DNA of 64,000 nt from Chloroflexi bacterium OLB13 (GCA_001567485.1 JZRA01000068.1:248001-312000); one strand, 5' to 3'. Shown: positions 8,829 through 18,869, numbered from the stretch's first letter. The notes: generated by a model not told the origin, from the sequence alone. A program made the numbers and translations.

Positions 8829-10240
8829 TGAACGTCATCGCTGTTCGGCACGATGTAGCCAGCCTCGAACCAGTGGTCGAACTCGGCCGCCGCGATACCG
8901 GACTCGCGGGCTTGGCGGCGGCTGATGCCCGCGCGCTGTGCGATCAGCAGCCTGCCCAGCGCGCCCATGTCCGCATACGTCGCGTTGAAGTCGTGATATA
9001 CGCCGCGCACGGATGGCACGCACCACGGTGCGAGTCTAAAGGGCGTGTCGTCGTTCAGGACAGGGTGCCGATAAATCAGCGGCGTGCTGTGCTCGGCGTT
9101 CAGGATGACATTGGCATAGGCGTCGAGTTGACGCTGCACGCCGTAGTGAGTCCGCAGATAGTCCAGCGTTGCTTGCGATGTGCGCCGCCCCGTGCGCAGG
9201 ATATCGTCGACGAGGGCCGCGGCCGCTTCGGTGTCGGCATAATCCACTGTGTCGATCAGGTCGGGCGGCAGCAGCTCGCGGTGGGTGGTCACGCGCGCGA
9301 CGACCGCCGGCGTCCCGCACCCGAGCGACTCATACACCGAATTGCCGAAGGTCTCGGCAAAGCTGCCCAGCGACAACGACACGTCACCCATCGCGTAGTA
9401 CTCCGGCATCAGCGCGGACGGAACCCAGTCGTGAAAGATCACGTGTTCGGTCAAGCCGCGGCGGTCGATATCGGCCTGTACACGTGCGTAAAAGTCGAGC
9501 AGTTCGGGCGTATTCTGCGACTCAAGCCACTTCGGCGCCAGCACACGGAGCGTATCCCAGCCGCAGCGGTGGACAAGCAGATCGGCGACTGCAATCGTTT
9601 GCAACAGGCCCTTCGACTCTTCGGGCCGGTGCGGGTGAATGACGATCTTGTGCTTGGTCGGGTCGACCGGGATGACGCTCAGGATGTCTCGCGGCGGGGT
9701 AGGCCGGAACGTGTCCCAGTCGATGCCGTTGTGAATCACGACGATGCGCTCGCGCAGGGCCGGGAAGAAGCGCCCCATTGTGGCGAGGACGAACTTCCGC
9801 GAATACTCGCTGATCAGGATCAGACGGTGGCCGCGGAACAGGAACCCGCCGTGCAGTGTTTCGGGGTAGACGTTGTCGCGCAGGCTGACGACGGTGGGCA
9901 CGCGCTCGCTCAGGAACGGGAACAGCAGCTCGCCGTCGTGGACATAGAAGCGGTCGGCGTCGTGCAAGGCGTCCCCCATGAGCTGGACGACCTGCGCCAT
10001 GTCGTGTCCGCTGATCGCGTAGGGCTGCGGGAAGGGCTGCTTGAACGGCAGCACGGGATGCACTTCTACGTTCGGGTGCCATAGAAACCGCGTGTCGCTG
10101 CCTTCGATGCGCGTGCACATGATCCGCACGTGATGGCCCAATTCGCCCAAGTGGATAGCGACGGAACGCAGGTGTTTCGACGCTCCGCCCGTAATCACGT
10201 TGGGATAGAGCGGATTGATTGAGAACATGGTGATTCGCAT
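8825..10240 (-). CDS. Glycosyltransferase family 4
   Basis: A 471-residue GT-B protein. The N-terminal Rossmann domain starts MRITMFSINPLYPNVITGGASKHL, with the GGAS-x-H acceptor/donor loop typical of GT4 enzymes. The C-terminal domain contains HPHRPEESKGL and SLGSFAETFGNSVYESLGCGTPAVV, the E-x7-E nucleotide-sugar motif. The end carries an extra ~90-residue region unlike standard GT4. ATG 10240 is preceded by AAGGA at a good distance; earlier in-frame starts lack one. It stands alone rather than in the + strand glycosyltransferase cluster, and the retaining transferase substrate is unknown. Confidence 0.8.
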   Translation of the reverse strand: MRITMFSINPLYPNVITGGASKHLRSVAIHLGELGHHVRIMCTRIEGSDTRFLWHPNVEVHPVLPFKQPFPQPYAISGHDMAQVVQLMGDALHDADRFYVHDGELLFPFLSERVPTVVSLRDNVYPETLHGGFLFRGHRLILISEYSRKFVLATMGRFFPALRERIVVIHNGIDWDTFRPTPPRDILSVIPVDPTKHKIVIHPHRPEESKGLLQTIAVADLLVHRCGWDTLRVLAPKWLESQNTPELLDFYARVQADIDRRGLTEHVIFHDWVPSALMPEYYAMGDVSLSLGSFAETFGNSVYESLGCGTPAVVARVTTHRELLPPDLIDTVDYADTEAAAALVDDILRTGRRTSQATLDYLRTHYGVQRQLDAYANVILNAEHSTPLIYRHPVLNDDTPFRLAPWCVPSVRGVYHDFNATYADMGALGRLLIAQRAGISRRQARESGIAAAEFDHWFEAGYIVPNSDDVH

Positions 10241-10314
10241 GTGCGCGTCCTTGCGAGGCTGGAGTGCAGGCGGTACTTTAACGCGAGTTGCTGAGCAGAA
10301 CATAGGGAGGCGTT

Positions 10315-10710
10315 ATGCCGCTGCCAAAAATCGACTCGCAGATCACGTTTCTCTACACGCTCGACCTTGACGCCAGCGCGCACTTCTACGGCACAATCCT
10401 CGAACTGCCGCTGTGGCTCGATCAAGGCGGCTGTAAGATCTACCAGATCAATCCCGCGGCGTATGTCGGGATTTGCCGCGCGGGGACGATTGAGGCGCAG
10501 CGCGTGAGCCAACAGCCCAACGTGATCTTTACGCTCGTCACCGAGGATGTCGACGCCTTTTTCGCTGCGCTTGTCGAGCGTGGGGCGAGAGTTGAGCAGT
10601 GGCCCAAGGTGAACGAACGCTATGCGATTTATAATGGATTCGTGCGTGATCCTAGTGGCTATCTGATCGAGATTCAGCGCTTTCTGCCGCGTGACCCAGT
10701 GAGCAGCTGA
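10315..10710 (+). CDS. VOC-family (glyoxalase/bleomycin-resistance-like) protein
   Basis: A 131-residue single-domain protein. ITFLYTLDLDASAHFYGTILELPLW is the first beta-alpha-beta-beta-beta unit of the vicinal-oxygen-chelate fold, and RDPSGYLIEIQRF near the end carries the family's C-terminal glutamate strand. The usual first metal histidine is not obvious (FLYT), so catalytic metal binding is uncertain. It has a strong AGGGAGG Shine-Dalgarno sequence and is divergent from the GT4 gene. It could be a dioxygenase-like, isomerase-like or drug-binding member; the substrate cannot be inferred. Confidence 0.75.
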   Translation: MPLPKIDSQITFLYTLDLDASAHFYGTILELPLWLDQGGCKIYQINPAAYVGICRAGTIEAQRVSQQPNVIFTLVTEDVDAFFAALVERGARVEQWPKVNERYAIYNGFVRDPSGYLIEIQRFLPRDPVSS

Positions 10711-10818
10711 ACGTGCCGAGCGAAATGAGGTTGGCGCTTTCGCATCACTCACCACGTTCAACTTCTCCCGCTAGATAAGTGTTCGCTGCATGTTTCGTCT
10801 GCCGTCAGGTGATATGAC

Positions 10819-10824
10819 TATAAT
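10819..10824 (+). promoter_or_regulatory. -10 box upstream of the LON-domain gene
   Basis: A perfect TATAAT lies 28 bases before the ATG at 10853. No convincing -35 hexamer is found 16-18 bases upstream, so this is a candidate only. Confidence 0.4.
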
Positions 10825-10852
10825 GGCGGCGTAATTCCGGTGACGTGTGACC

Positions 10853-11517
10853 ATGTTCGACCTTCCGTTGTTTCCGCTGCAACTTGTGCTGTTTCCCTTG
10901 CAGTCGCTGGCGCTGCACATCTTCGAGGAACGCTACAAGGAAATGATCAATCACTGTATCGCCACCGACTCGCCGTTCGGGATCGTCTTGCTTGAGCAGG
11001 GAGCAGCCGAGGAGGGTCGGAGCCGCGTGGAGGCCAAACCGACGGTTGTGGGTACCACCGCCGCGATCACGCAGGTACAGCATTTGCCGGAAGGCGCATG
11101 AATATCATCGTCGTTGGCCGCGAGCGGTTCCGGGTCAGTGAGTTCAAGTACGGCCAGCCGTATCTGGTCGGATCGGTCGAGGCGGCGCCCATGCTTCATC
11201 CGGGGCAGTACGTCCGTCAAGAGTCGATCGACGGCCTTCAGCAAGGGATTACGCGTTATCTCAAGGTGCTGGAAGGCGCAGGCCGGATTCAGCCGGGCGC
11301 GCGCAGACTCCCGAACGATCCGCTGACACTGAGCAGTCTGGCGGCCGGCATTCTCCACGACATCAACGTAACACAGCGGCAGGCACTGCTTGAAGCCGAC
11401 AACTTGCAGGTGATGATCGACGACCTGCGCAGTCTGTACCGGCGTGAGATCGTCTTGCTTGAGGCGATGCTTGCCGAGCCACAGGATGACCATCTCGGTC
11501 CATTCTCCCCCAATTGA
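10853..11517 (+). CDS. LON substrate-binding-domain protein, frameshifted
   Basis: The gene encodes ~221 residues similar to stand-alone Lon N-terminal (LON/PUA-like) domain proteins: FDLPLFPLQLVLFPLQSLALHIFEERYKEM is the hallmark N-terminus. The frame breaks near 11096: the first part ends ..HLPEGA and the second resumes in the next frame at MNIIVVGRERFRV. Restoring one base in GGCGCATG (for example GGC CGC ATG) rejoins a normal domain. Both halves keep conserved residues, so an assembly error is more likely than a true pseudogene. Such proteins have no protease domain and their function is poorly defined. Confidence 0.75.
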
Positions 11518-11579
11518 GGCCTTCGCTGCTGTAAGATTCACGGATCTTCTCGCGTCAGGTGGTCGTTGAATTTGTTTCG

Positions 11580-12637
11580 ATGTTTGAATCGGGCATGGAC
11601 GTGTTTGCACCACAACTGGAGATCGGCTTGAAAATCGAAGTACACACGACGCCGGCGGCTTTCGCGCAGCTTGAGTCCGAATGGAATGCGTTGGTGCGGC
11701 AAAGCCCTACCGATACCGTGTTTCTGACGTGGGAATGGCAGTCGTTGTGGTGGGATGCGTATCAAGCCGGGGAACTGTCCCTCGTGACCATGCGCGGTGA
11801 ATCCGGAGCGCTGGTGGGCATCGCGCCGTGGTTTATCGAAACGGGCGAGGGGGGCGAGCGCGTCGTGCGCGGGATCGGCTGTGTCGACGTGACCGACTAC
11901 GTCGACATGATCTATGCCCCGGAATATGCGTCGCAGGTGTTCGCGGCCAGCGCGCACGTACTGTGTGAACACGCCGACCGTTTCGATCGCATCAACTTGT
12001 GCAACATCCGTGAAGAATCCGCGACACTTCCCGGACTGAGTCAGGCGCTGCGCACTGCCGGGTTTGAAGTCGAGCAGGTGTTTCAAGAGGTGTGTCCGGT
12101 TATCCGTTTGGGCGGGGCCTTCGAGAACTACATCGAAAGCCTTGACAAGAAGAACCGGCACGAGCTGCGGCGCAAGATGCGGATCGCGTACGGGACGCCC
12201 GACCTCGACTGGCACATCGTCACGCCTGAGGATGATCTCGACCGCGCGGCCGACCAGTTCCTCCGCTTGATGGCCGAAAGCACCCAAGACAAGGCAGTCT
12301 TCCTCGAAGACCCGCACAACGTTCGTTTCTTCCGTTCCCTGCTGCCTGCGATGCAGCGCAACGGGTGGCTTCAGCTCTCGTTCCTGACGCTGGCCGGGGA
12401 ACCGACCGCATCGTATTTCAACTTTGTCTACAACCGGCGGGTGATGGTCTATAACTCCGGAATCTCGGTAAGTCACGGCCAGCTCAGCCCCGGCATCATC
12501 TTGCTGTCTTATCTGATCCAGCACGCTGTCGAGCAGGGGTACACCGAGTTCGACTTCCTGCGCGGTAATCAGGATTACAAATATCGTATGGGCGCCGTCA
12601 GCGAGACGCTGTATATGCTGAAAGCGACCTTGCCGAA

Positions 12638-12641
<4 letters not shown>
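11580..12641 (+). CDS. GNAT-superfamily acetyltransferase, BioF2-like/FemAB-like
   Basis: A ~353-residue protein with TVFLTWEWQSLWWDAY near residue 45, DKKNRHELRRKMRIA in the middle and a C-terminal acyltransferase half ending GYTEFDFLRGNQDYKYRMG. This is the acetyltransferase_6 (BioF2-like, 'CelD/BcsL') pattern found in polysaccharide export and envelope-modification gene sets. The start is uncertain: ATG 11580, ATG 11595 and GTG 11559 are all in frame and none has a good ribosome-binding site. Its stop overlaps the ATG of the MshA-like glycosyltransferase, so the two are probably coupled. Confidence 0.7.
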
Positions 12642-13893
<1,252 letters not shown>

Positions 13894-13911
13894 GCCAGCA
13901 GCACGCAAAGA

Positions 13912-13932
13912 GGCGCGGTTTGCGTCCGCGCC
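13912..13932. terminator. Stem-loop between convergent genes
   Basis: GGCGCGG (13912-13918) pairs perfectly with CCGCGCC (13926-13932) around a 7-base loop. It lies between the end of the MshA-like gene and the stop of the convergent small gene. Flanking T/A tracts are weak (CCTTG and CAAAG), so termination is plausible but not certain. Confidence 0.4.
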
Positions 13933-13962
13933 CCTTGAGTCCTGTGCTTTGCAGGGGGTAAA

Positions 13963-14268
13963 TCAGCCGCCGTATGCGTTCGGGATGTCCGCAACGACCG
14001 CCGCGATATAGGGATCACGAGCCGTCACCTCGCTGACCATTTCGTCGTCGGCGACGGTCTGGCCCTTGTGATACAGCACGTCGTTGAACCCGTCGTACAG
14101 ATAACGCCGGTTGACCCACCCGTACAGGTTGTGCTGGAACAGTACGTTGAACTGAATGGATTCGTCAGAGGGAACCAGTTTCTCGTCGATGATCCACACC
14201 GGAGCATACTGGAGCAGGTGCGCGCGGACTTTCGCGTCGCGTTTGGTGAAGAGCCGGTCGGCCGCCAT
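13963..14268 (-). CDS. Small hypothetical protein
   Basis: A 101-residue soluble protein, no signal peptide or membrane helix, mixed charge, with a run rich in aromatic residues (VLFQHNLYGWVNRRYLYDGFNDVLYHKG). I do not recognise a family. Its protein-like composition, lack of a better + strand candidate in the same interval and a preceding GGGGA before ATG 14268 support coding. It is alone and convergent with the glycosyltransferase gene. Confidence 0.5.
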   Translation of the reverse strand: MAADRLFTKRDAKVRAHLLQYAPVWIIDEKLVPSDESIQFNVLFQHNLYGWVNRRYLYDGFNDVLYHKGQTVADDEMVSEVTARDPYIAAVVADIPNAYGG

Positions 14269-14597
14269 GAGTGTTCCCCGCAGTGTGATACAACGTCAAA
14301 CTACGGCTGAGATTGTACCCGTCATGGCGCGCCGCTGACAAGTGAGAGGCGCGGCCAATCCAGCGGCCCATCGTATTCCAGCCGTCAAGCGAGCGTCGGG
14401 AACGGTATGATACGCTAGAGGTAACGTGCGGCGGTGTCTTGTTCAATCCGCCGCGGAATGCTTACCAAAGAGCCGTGCTCATGGCCGGGATGTCATCGCG
14501 GAAACGCTGCCGTTTTCAGACGCCGCGCGAGCAAAGGGGGGTGATCGGCTCTCGCCACTTGTCTTTGTCACTTCCGACTTCTCATCAAGGAGGCCGT
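14269..14597 (+). other. Long intergenic region / structured 5' leader of the PA14-SH3b gene
   Basis: There is no protein-like frame. A TATGAT hexamer (14406-14411) could be a -10 box, giving a leader of about 180 nt. In it GCGGCGG (14428-14434) can pair with CCGCCGC (14448-14454). The leader does not show the conserved cores of riboswitch classes I know. Confidence 0.35.
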
Positions 14598-15971
14598 ATG
14601 CGTCGCTTCAAATTTCTCGTTGCCGCTGTGGCGTTGATGGTACTCAGCGCGGCGGTTGTGCCGACCGCGTCCGCCCAGAACACCGCCACGTGGAAGGCCC
14701 AGTTCTATAACAATCTGTTCCTCTCCGGTTTCAATCCCGCCTTTGAGACCACCTACACCAACGGACTGAACGTCGATTGGGGGGCGGGATCCCCCGATGC
14801 GTCGATTCAGGCCGATAACTTCTCGGCACGGTTCTCCACCGACGTGTTCTTCAACGCGAGCACGTACCGGTTCAGCATCCGCGCCGACGACGAGTTCCAA
14901 CTGCGGATCAACGACAACATCGTGCTGTCGACGATGAACGCCGGCCAGCCGAGCACCGTCCTCACCATCGACCTCAACCTCAGCGGGGCCACCAAGTTGC
15001 AAGTGGACTACCGCGAACGGACGGGGGGCGCGTCGATCTCGCTGACGTGGGCAGATCTGAACGTGGTCGAACAGCCCGTGCCAACCGGGACATGGCTCGC
15101 CGAATACTTCCCGAATACGTCCTTGGCACAGCCGGCCGCCGCGATCCTCAACGAGTCCAGCCCGACGCATAACTGGGGCTTTTCTGCGCCGCTGCCGAAT
15201 ATGCCGGCGGAGTACTGGACGGCGCGCTGGCGCACCTCGCAGGTGTTCGCCGGGGGAACCTATCGCTTCCGTGCCAAGGCTGATGATGGTGTGCGCGTGT
15301 TCGTAGACAACGTGGCGATCATTGACCGCTTCGTCGAGTCGCCGGGCGCCGAACACATCGTGGACTACGCGATTGGCGCGGGCACACACGTCATCACCGT
15401 GGAGTACCTCGAACTGTACAATAACGCGTTCATTGAGTTCTCGATCACGCAGTTGACCTCGACCGGCAGCCCGCAGCCACCGGCCGGCTCGCCGACGGCC
15501 ACCGTTCGCGCGTTCGTCCTGAATGTGCGCAGCGCGCCGTCTGCGGTGAACACGCTGGTGCTCAAGAAGATCAAGCTCGGTGAAACGTATCCGGTCGTCG
15601 GCCGCAACGCCGCGGGGACGTGGTTCAAGATCAACACGGGTGACGTGCAGGGCTGGGTCAGCGGCGGGTGGGTGATCACCGCCAATGTGTCCGGCGTGCC
15701 GGTGCTTTCCGAATCGACCGAGTCGGGGGTGCCGTCCAGCACCGTTCTGGTCGAAACGGTCGGCGTGCGGCTGAACTTCCGCGCCGGGCCGTCGACGGAC
15801 GCCGCAAGCCTCGGGCTGATCGCGCCGTTTTCGACGCTCAAGGTGCTGGGCCGTAATGCGGATGCGTCGTGGCTTCAGGTTGAGTACGCCGGGCAGGTCG
15901 GTTGGGTCGCGTTCGCGTTCGTGACAGCTTCCACGCCGGTGAACTTCTTCACACTACCGGTAACCGGCTGA
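14598..15971 (+). CDS. Secreted protein with two PA14 domains and two SH3b domains
   Basis: A 457-residue exported protein. Residues 1-27 are a signal peptide (RRFKF, hydrophobic core, then ASAQ cleavage). Two PA14 beta-barrel domains follow (about 30-155 and 165-290), recognisable by WKAQFYNNLFLSG and the matching TYRFSIRADDEFQLRIND and TYRFRAKADDGVRVFVDN blocks. The C-terminus has two bacterial SH3 domains (about 300-365 and 385-450), each with LNVRSAPS or LNFRAGPS and a W-x-K/Q-V core. PA14 domains usually bind carbohydrate and SH3b domains bind cell wall, so a wall-associated glycan binder is likely. ATG 14598 follows an AAGGAGG site. Confidence 0.8.
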   Translation: MRRFKFLVAAVALMVLSAAVVPTASAQNTATWKAQFYNNLFLSGFNPAFETTYTNGLNVDWGAGSPDASIQADNFSARFSTDVFFNASTYRFSIRADDEFQLRINDNIVLSTMNAGQPSTVLTIDLNLSGATKLQVDYRERTGGASISLTWADLNVVEQPVPTGTWLAEYFPNTSLAQPAAAILNESSPTHNWGFSAPLPNMPAEYWTARWRTSQVFAGGTYRFRAKADDGVRVFVDNVAIIDRFVESPGAEHIVDYAIGAGTHVITVEYLELYNNAFIEFSITQLTSTGSPQPPAGSPTATVRAFVLNVRSAPSAVNTLVLKKIKLGETYPVVGRNAAGTWFKINTGDVQGWVSGGWVITANVSGVPVLSESTESGVPSSTVLVETVGVRLNFRAGPSTDAASLGLIAPFSTLKVLGRNADASWLQVEYAGQVGWVAFAFVTASTPVNFFTLPVTG

Positions 15972-15984
15972 TCCAGACGCTTGG

Positions 15985-16022
15985 AATGCGCCGGCATGCA
16001 GGTCATCGTATGCCGGCGCGTT
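15985..16022 (+). terminator. Stem-loop after the PA14-SH3b gene
   Basis: GCGCCGGCAT (15988-15997) pairs perfectly with ATGCCGGCGC (16010-16019), and the stem can be lengthened by a T-G wobble and two A-T pairs. It sits 17 bases after the stop codon. The downstream tract (GTTGAATTT) is only moderately U-rich. Confidence 0.55.
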
Positions 16023-16107
16023 GAATTTGGAACGACTGGCGACGGAGATTCGTCGTACACTCACAAGTGATGAATGTGCCGCTTACCCAATGAGGGAGTT
16101 TGACACG

Positions 16108-17133
16108 ATGACTCGCAAATTTATCGTTACAGGTGGGATGCTGATCGCGGTGATGTTGTCTGTCGTGGGCGCTGCGTCTGCGCAAGCGACCGAAGTGCCG
16201 CCAAAACAGGCGCAGGTCGAGCGCGCGACCCTCACGGAGGGGACGATTACCGCGTTTCTGGAAGGGACGTCGACGTTCCCGTTTACGGCGGAGCTGGGCG
16301 AGGTGATCGCCTTCAGCTTGAACTCCTCGGCCTTTGATCCGTATCTTGAGATTCACAACGCTGACGGCGAAGTGATTGTCGGTGATGACGACTCAGGGCC
16401 GAGCACCAATTCGCTGCTGGTGTTCACTGCGCCGGAAAATGGCGACTACTCTGTTCTGGTGCGGCCGTTCTCGGAAGGGGCGACCGGTGAGTTCTCGCTC
16501 AGCATGATCAAGACGATCCCGGCGGTATCGCCCAATGAGCCGGTCACGGTTGAACTGAGCGGAACCACGCCCGTTGCTCGCACGCTGACCACGGCTGACG
16601 ATGCCTATTCGATTACGTTGAGCGGGGATGAAGCCTTCGATGCGGCGCTGCTGCTGTACGATTCCGCCGGCTTTATCGCTCAGCAGACGGAGTCCTATCA
16701 GGTGCAGACGCTGCAGCTGCCCAAGACGATGGTTGAAGCGGACCAGCACTACTATCTCGTGATCGTGCCGTATGAGGGGCAGGACGTATCGTTGACGCTC
16801 GAAGTCACACCGGCGCATTTCGTGACCCTCACGGCGGATCCGCAGCCCATCGAGTTCCTCGCCGATCAGTACGAGGACGCTACGATCATCAATGTCACTG
16901 AAGGTGAACGGTATCTGCTCACCGTATCTGCCGACTTCCCAGTTTCGGTGAGTGTCACGGTCGATGGGTACGAGATCAATACGTATGCCAGCCTTTCACT
17001 TTCCGAGGCGGAGGGCGGGAGCCTTATCTTCACTGCCGGCGCGACGGGGACGACGTTCGTTCGGATTAACAACAACTCGTACACCGAGGACGGTAGTCTG
17101 ATCATCTATTTGTCCATTCGCCCGATGGAGTGA
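16108..17133 (+). CDS. Secreted protein with pre-peptidase C-terminal (PPC)-like domains
   Basis: A 341-residue exported protein: a signal peptide (RKFIVTGGMLIAVMLSVVGAASAQA) precedes repeated beta-sandwich units. FDPYLEIHNADGEVIVGDDDSGPSTNSLLVFTAP.. and the phrase YSVLVRPFSEGATGEFSLSM are typical of PPC domains, which fold as jelly-rolls and often bind calcium or help secretion. At least two further related units follow. No catalytic domain is present. ATG 16108 is preceded by GAGGGAG. It is probably a surface or periplasm-equivalent protein expressed near the PA14-SH3b protein. Confidence 0.7.
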   Translation: MTRKFIVTGGMLIAVMLSVVGAASAQATEVPPKQAQVERATLTEGTITAFLEGTSTFPFTAELGEVIAFSLNSSAFDPYLEIHNADGEVIVGDDDSGPSTNSLLVFTAPENGDYSVLVRPFSEGATGEFSLSMIKTIPAVSPNEPVTVELSGTTPVARTLTTADDAYSITLSGDEAFDAALLLYDSAGFIAQQTESYQVQTLQLPKTMVEADQHYYLVIVPYEGQDVSLTLEVTPAHFVTLTADPQPIEFLADQYEDATIINVTEGERYLLTVSADFPVSVSVTVDGYEINTYASLSLSEAEGGSLIFTAGATGTTFVRINNNSYTEDGSLIIYLSIRPME

Positions 17134-17144
17134 GTCCAATACGC

Positions 17145-17172
17145 TTGACAAATGCGCCGGGCACGCTATCCT
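17145..17172 (+). promoter_or_regulatory. Sigma70-type promoter of the arg operon
   Basis: A perfect -35 box TTGACA (17145-17150), a 16-base spacer and TATCCT (17167-17172). Transcription should start near 17179, one or two bases before the ATG of the arginine leader peptide, so the leader peptide would be translated from an almost leaderless 5' end. Confidence 0.75.
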
Positions 17173-17180
17173 AGCGCGTT

Positions 17181-17252
17181 ATGTTGAGCGAACTGCGTTT
17201 CCGCGTGCGGCGAGGCCTGCGATCCAACTCCTTCCGGGTTCGGTTCGTTTGA
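17181..17252 (+). CDS. Arginine-rich attenuator leader peptide of argG
   Basis: A 23-codon ORF, MLSELRFRVRRGLRSNSFRV followed by RFV and TGA. Seven of 23 residues are arginine (codons CGT, CGC, CGG, CGA, CGA, CGG, CGG). It begins 8 bases after the -10 box of a strong promoter and ends 46 bases before an intrinsic terminator that precedes argG. Its position, size and composition match classical amino-acid leader peptides, in which ribosome stalling on codons for the end product controls termination. The last seven codons contain the sequence that can pair with the terminator's 5' arm. I regard the peptide itself as having no function beyond sensing. Confidence 0.75.
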   Translation: MLSELRFRVRRGLRSNSFRVRFV

Positions 17253-17325
17253 TGCTGCCGTCACGTGGCGACCAGCCACTTGATCAGGTCACACAGGCCC
17301 CGAACCGTGATGTTCGGGGTCTTTT
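17236..17325 (+). promoter_or_regulatory. Transcription attenuator of argG (antiterminator and intrinsic terminator)
   Basis: The terminator is CCCCGAAC (17298-17305), loop CGTGAT, GTTCGGGG (17312-17319), then TCTTTT. The repeated GGTTCGG / CGGTTCG (17237-17247), inside the end of the leader ORF, can pair with CCGAACC/CGAACCG (17300-17307), which would destroy the terminator stem. A third small hairpin, GTGGC/GCCAC (17265-17279), lies between. A ribosome stalled on the early Arg codons (17196-17222) leaves 17236-17247 free and allows antitermination; one that reaches the stop covers it and allows termination. Confidence 0.7.
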
Positions 17326-17345
17326 GGTTCTCAGGAGACATGGGC

Positions 17346-18608
17346 ATGAAGGACAGCGGCATCAAGAAGGCGATACTGGCGTACAGTGGTGGCTTAGACA
17401 CGTCGGTTGCCGTCCACTGGATCAAGCAGAACTACGGCTGTGAGGTCGTCTGCTTCTGCGCGGACATCGGGCAAGAGGAGGAACTCGACGGCCTTGAGGC
17501 GAAGGCGATCGCCAGCGGCGCAAGCAAACTGTATATTCGCGACCTGCGCGAGGAGTTTCTGCGCGATTTCGTGTTCCCGACCATGCAGGCCGGCGCAGTA
17601 TACGAGCGCGAATACCTGCTCGGCACCTCGTTTGCGCGCCCGCTGATCGCCAAGCACCTCGTTGAAATCGCTGAACTCGAAGGCGCCGACGCGATTGCGC
17701 ACGGCTGCACGGGCAAGGGCAACGATCAGGTGCGGTTTGAACTCACCGCGATGGCGCTCAATCCGAAGCTGAAGGTCATCGCCCCGTGGCGCGAGTGGGA
17801 CATCCGCAGCCGCGAAGACGCGCTGGCGTACGCCGAGGAGTTCGGGATTCCGGTCACGGCCACGATCAAGTCGATCTACAGCCGCGACCGCAACCTGTTC
17901 CATCTCAGCCACGAGGGCGGGCCGCTGGAGAATCCGTGGAACAGCCCCGAGCCGTCGATGTTCCAACTGTCGGTCGATCCTGAGAACGCTCCGAATGAAG
18001 GCGTAGAGGTCGAGATCGGCTTTGAGCAGGGCAATCCGGTCAGCTTCAACGGCGCGGAGATGAACCCGGTCGACCTGTTTGTCGCGCTCAACCGCTTGGC
18101 CGGCGCGCACGGGATCGGCCGCATCGACATCGTTGAGAACCGGCTGGTCGGGATGAAGTCGCGCGGCGTGTACGAGACTCCCGGCGGCACCGTGATCTAC
18201 AAGGCGCATCAGGCACTGGAGTCGATCTGCCTCGACAAGCACATCATGCACTACAAGGATTTCCTCGCGGTCAAGTACGCCGAGCTGGTGTACAACGGCC
18301 TGTGGTATACGCGGTTGCGCGAGGCGCTCGACGCGTTTATCGCCGTCACGCAGCAGCCCGTCACCGGCGTCGTCCGGCTCAAGCTGTACAAGGGCAACGT
18401 GACCGTCCTCGGCCGTCGCAGCCAATACAGCCTGTACCGCGAGGACTATGCGTCGTTTGGCGAAGAGGATGTGTACGACCAGAAGGATGCCGAAGGCTTC
18501 ATCCAGTTGTTCGGCCTGCCGATGAAGGTCGAGGCGATGCTTTCGCTGGAGGGCGGTGGTCAAAGCCGCTACCGCAAGCCGGATTACAGCAAGTTCAAGC
18601 GGGACTAG
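17346..18608 (+). CDS. argG: Argininosuccinate synthase
   Basis: A 420-residue enzyme that joins citrulline and aspartate with ATP hydrolysis to AMP and PPi, the penultimate step of arginine synthesis. [20 protein letters not shown] is the N-type ATP pyrophosphatase P-loop; [13 protein letters not shown] and [14 protein letters not shown] are ArgG signatures. The length is normal for the short bacterial type. ATG 17346 is chosen over ATG 17340 because AGGAG (17333-17337) is 8 bases before the former and only 2 before the latter. It is preceded by an arginine attenuator and followed, after a repeat-filled gap, by argH. Confidence 0.95.
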   Translation: MKDSGIKKAILAYSGGLDTSVAVHWIKQNYGCEVVCFCADIGQEEELDGLEAKAIASGASKLYIRDLREEFLRDFVFPTMQAGAVYEREYLLGTSFARPLIAKHLVEIAELEGADAIAHGCTGKGNDQVRFELTAMALNPKLKVIAPWREWDIRSREDALAYAEEFGIPVTATIKSIYSRDRNLFHLSHEGGPLENPWNSPEPSMFQLSVDPENAPNEGVEVEIGFEQGNPVSFNGAEMNPVDLFVALNRLAGAHGIGRIDIVENRLVGMKSRGVYETPGGTVIYKAHQALESICLDKHIMHYKDFLAVKYAELVYNGLWYTRLREALDAFIAVTQQPVTGVVRLKLYKGNVTVLGRRSQYSLYREDYASFGEEDVYDQKDAEGFIQLFGLPMKVEAMLSLEGGGQSRYRKPDYSKFKRD

Positions 18609-18632
18609 GGGTTTTGGGATCGAGGATCCAGC

Positions 18633-18842
18633 AGGCAGGATTCAGGTATCAGTGGACAGTGGACAGTGGGCAGTAGACAGTATAGGCAGTAGGCAGGATT
18701 CAGGTATCAGTGGACAGGAGTTGGTGTTCAGGACGGGTTAAACGCTCCACCTCAACTGTGCACTGATTCCTGCCACCTGCCACCTGACTCCTGCCAACTG
18801 TCTACTAACAACTGTCTACTGGCAACTGACAACTGTCTCCTG
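18633..18842. repeat. Direct and inverted short-repeat cluster between argG and argH
   Basis: A 27-base unit (core GGATTCAGGTATCAGTGGAC) occurs exactly at 18633-18659 and 18691-18717. Around it, degenerate CAGTGGACAG / CAGTAGACAG units fill the left half. The right half (about 18760-18842) carries the complementary form, ACTGTCTACT, CAACTGAC and CTGCCACCTG, so the two halves form a long imperfect inverted repeat. Composition differs sharply from flanking genes. I see no ORF, no spacer-repeat periodicity and no transposase. Confidence 0.7.
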
Positions 18843-18869
18843 CCAACTGACAGCTCAACGAGGTGATGT

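Noticed and set aside
8828-10084. 418-codon open frame on the + strand opposite the GT4 gene
   Set aside because: It is an antisense shadow; the minus strand encodes clear GT4 motifs.
14412-14597. Leader of the PA14-SH3b gene considered as a c-di-GMP, c-di-AMP or cobalamin riboswitch
   Set aside because: None of the conserved cores of these classes is present; only a simple GC-rich hairpin is seen.
18633-18842. Repeats between argG and argH considered as a CRISPR array
   Set aside because: Units are degenerate, contiguous and of ~10 bases, with no fixed-length spacers and no cas gene.
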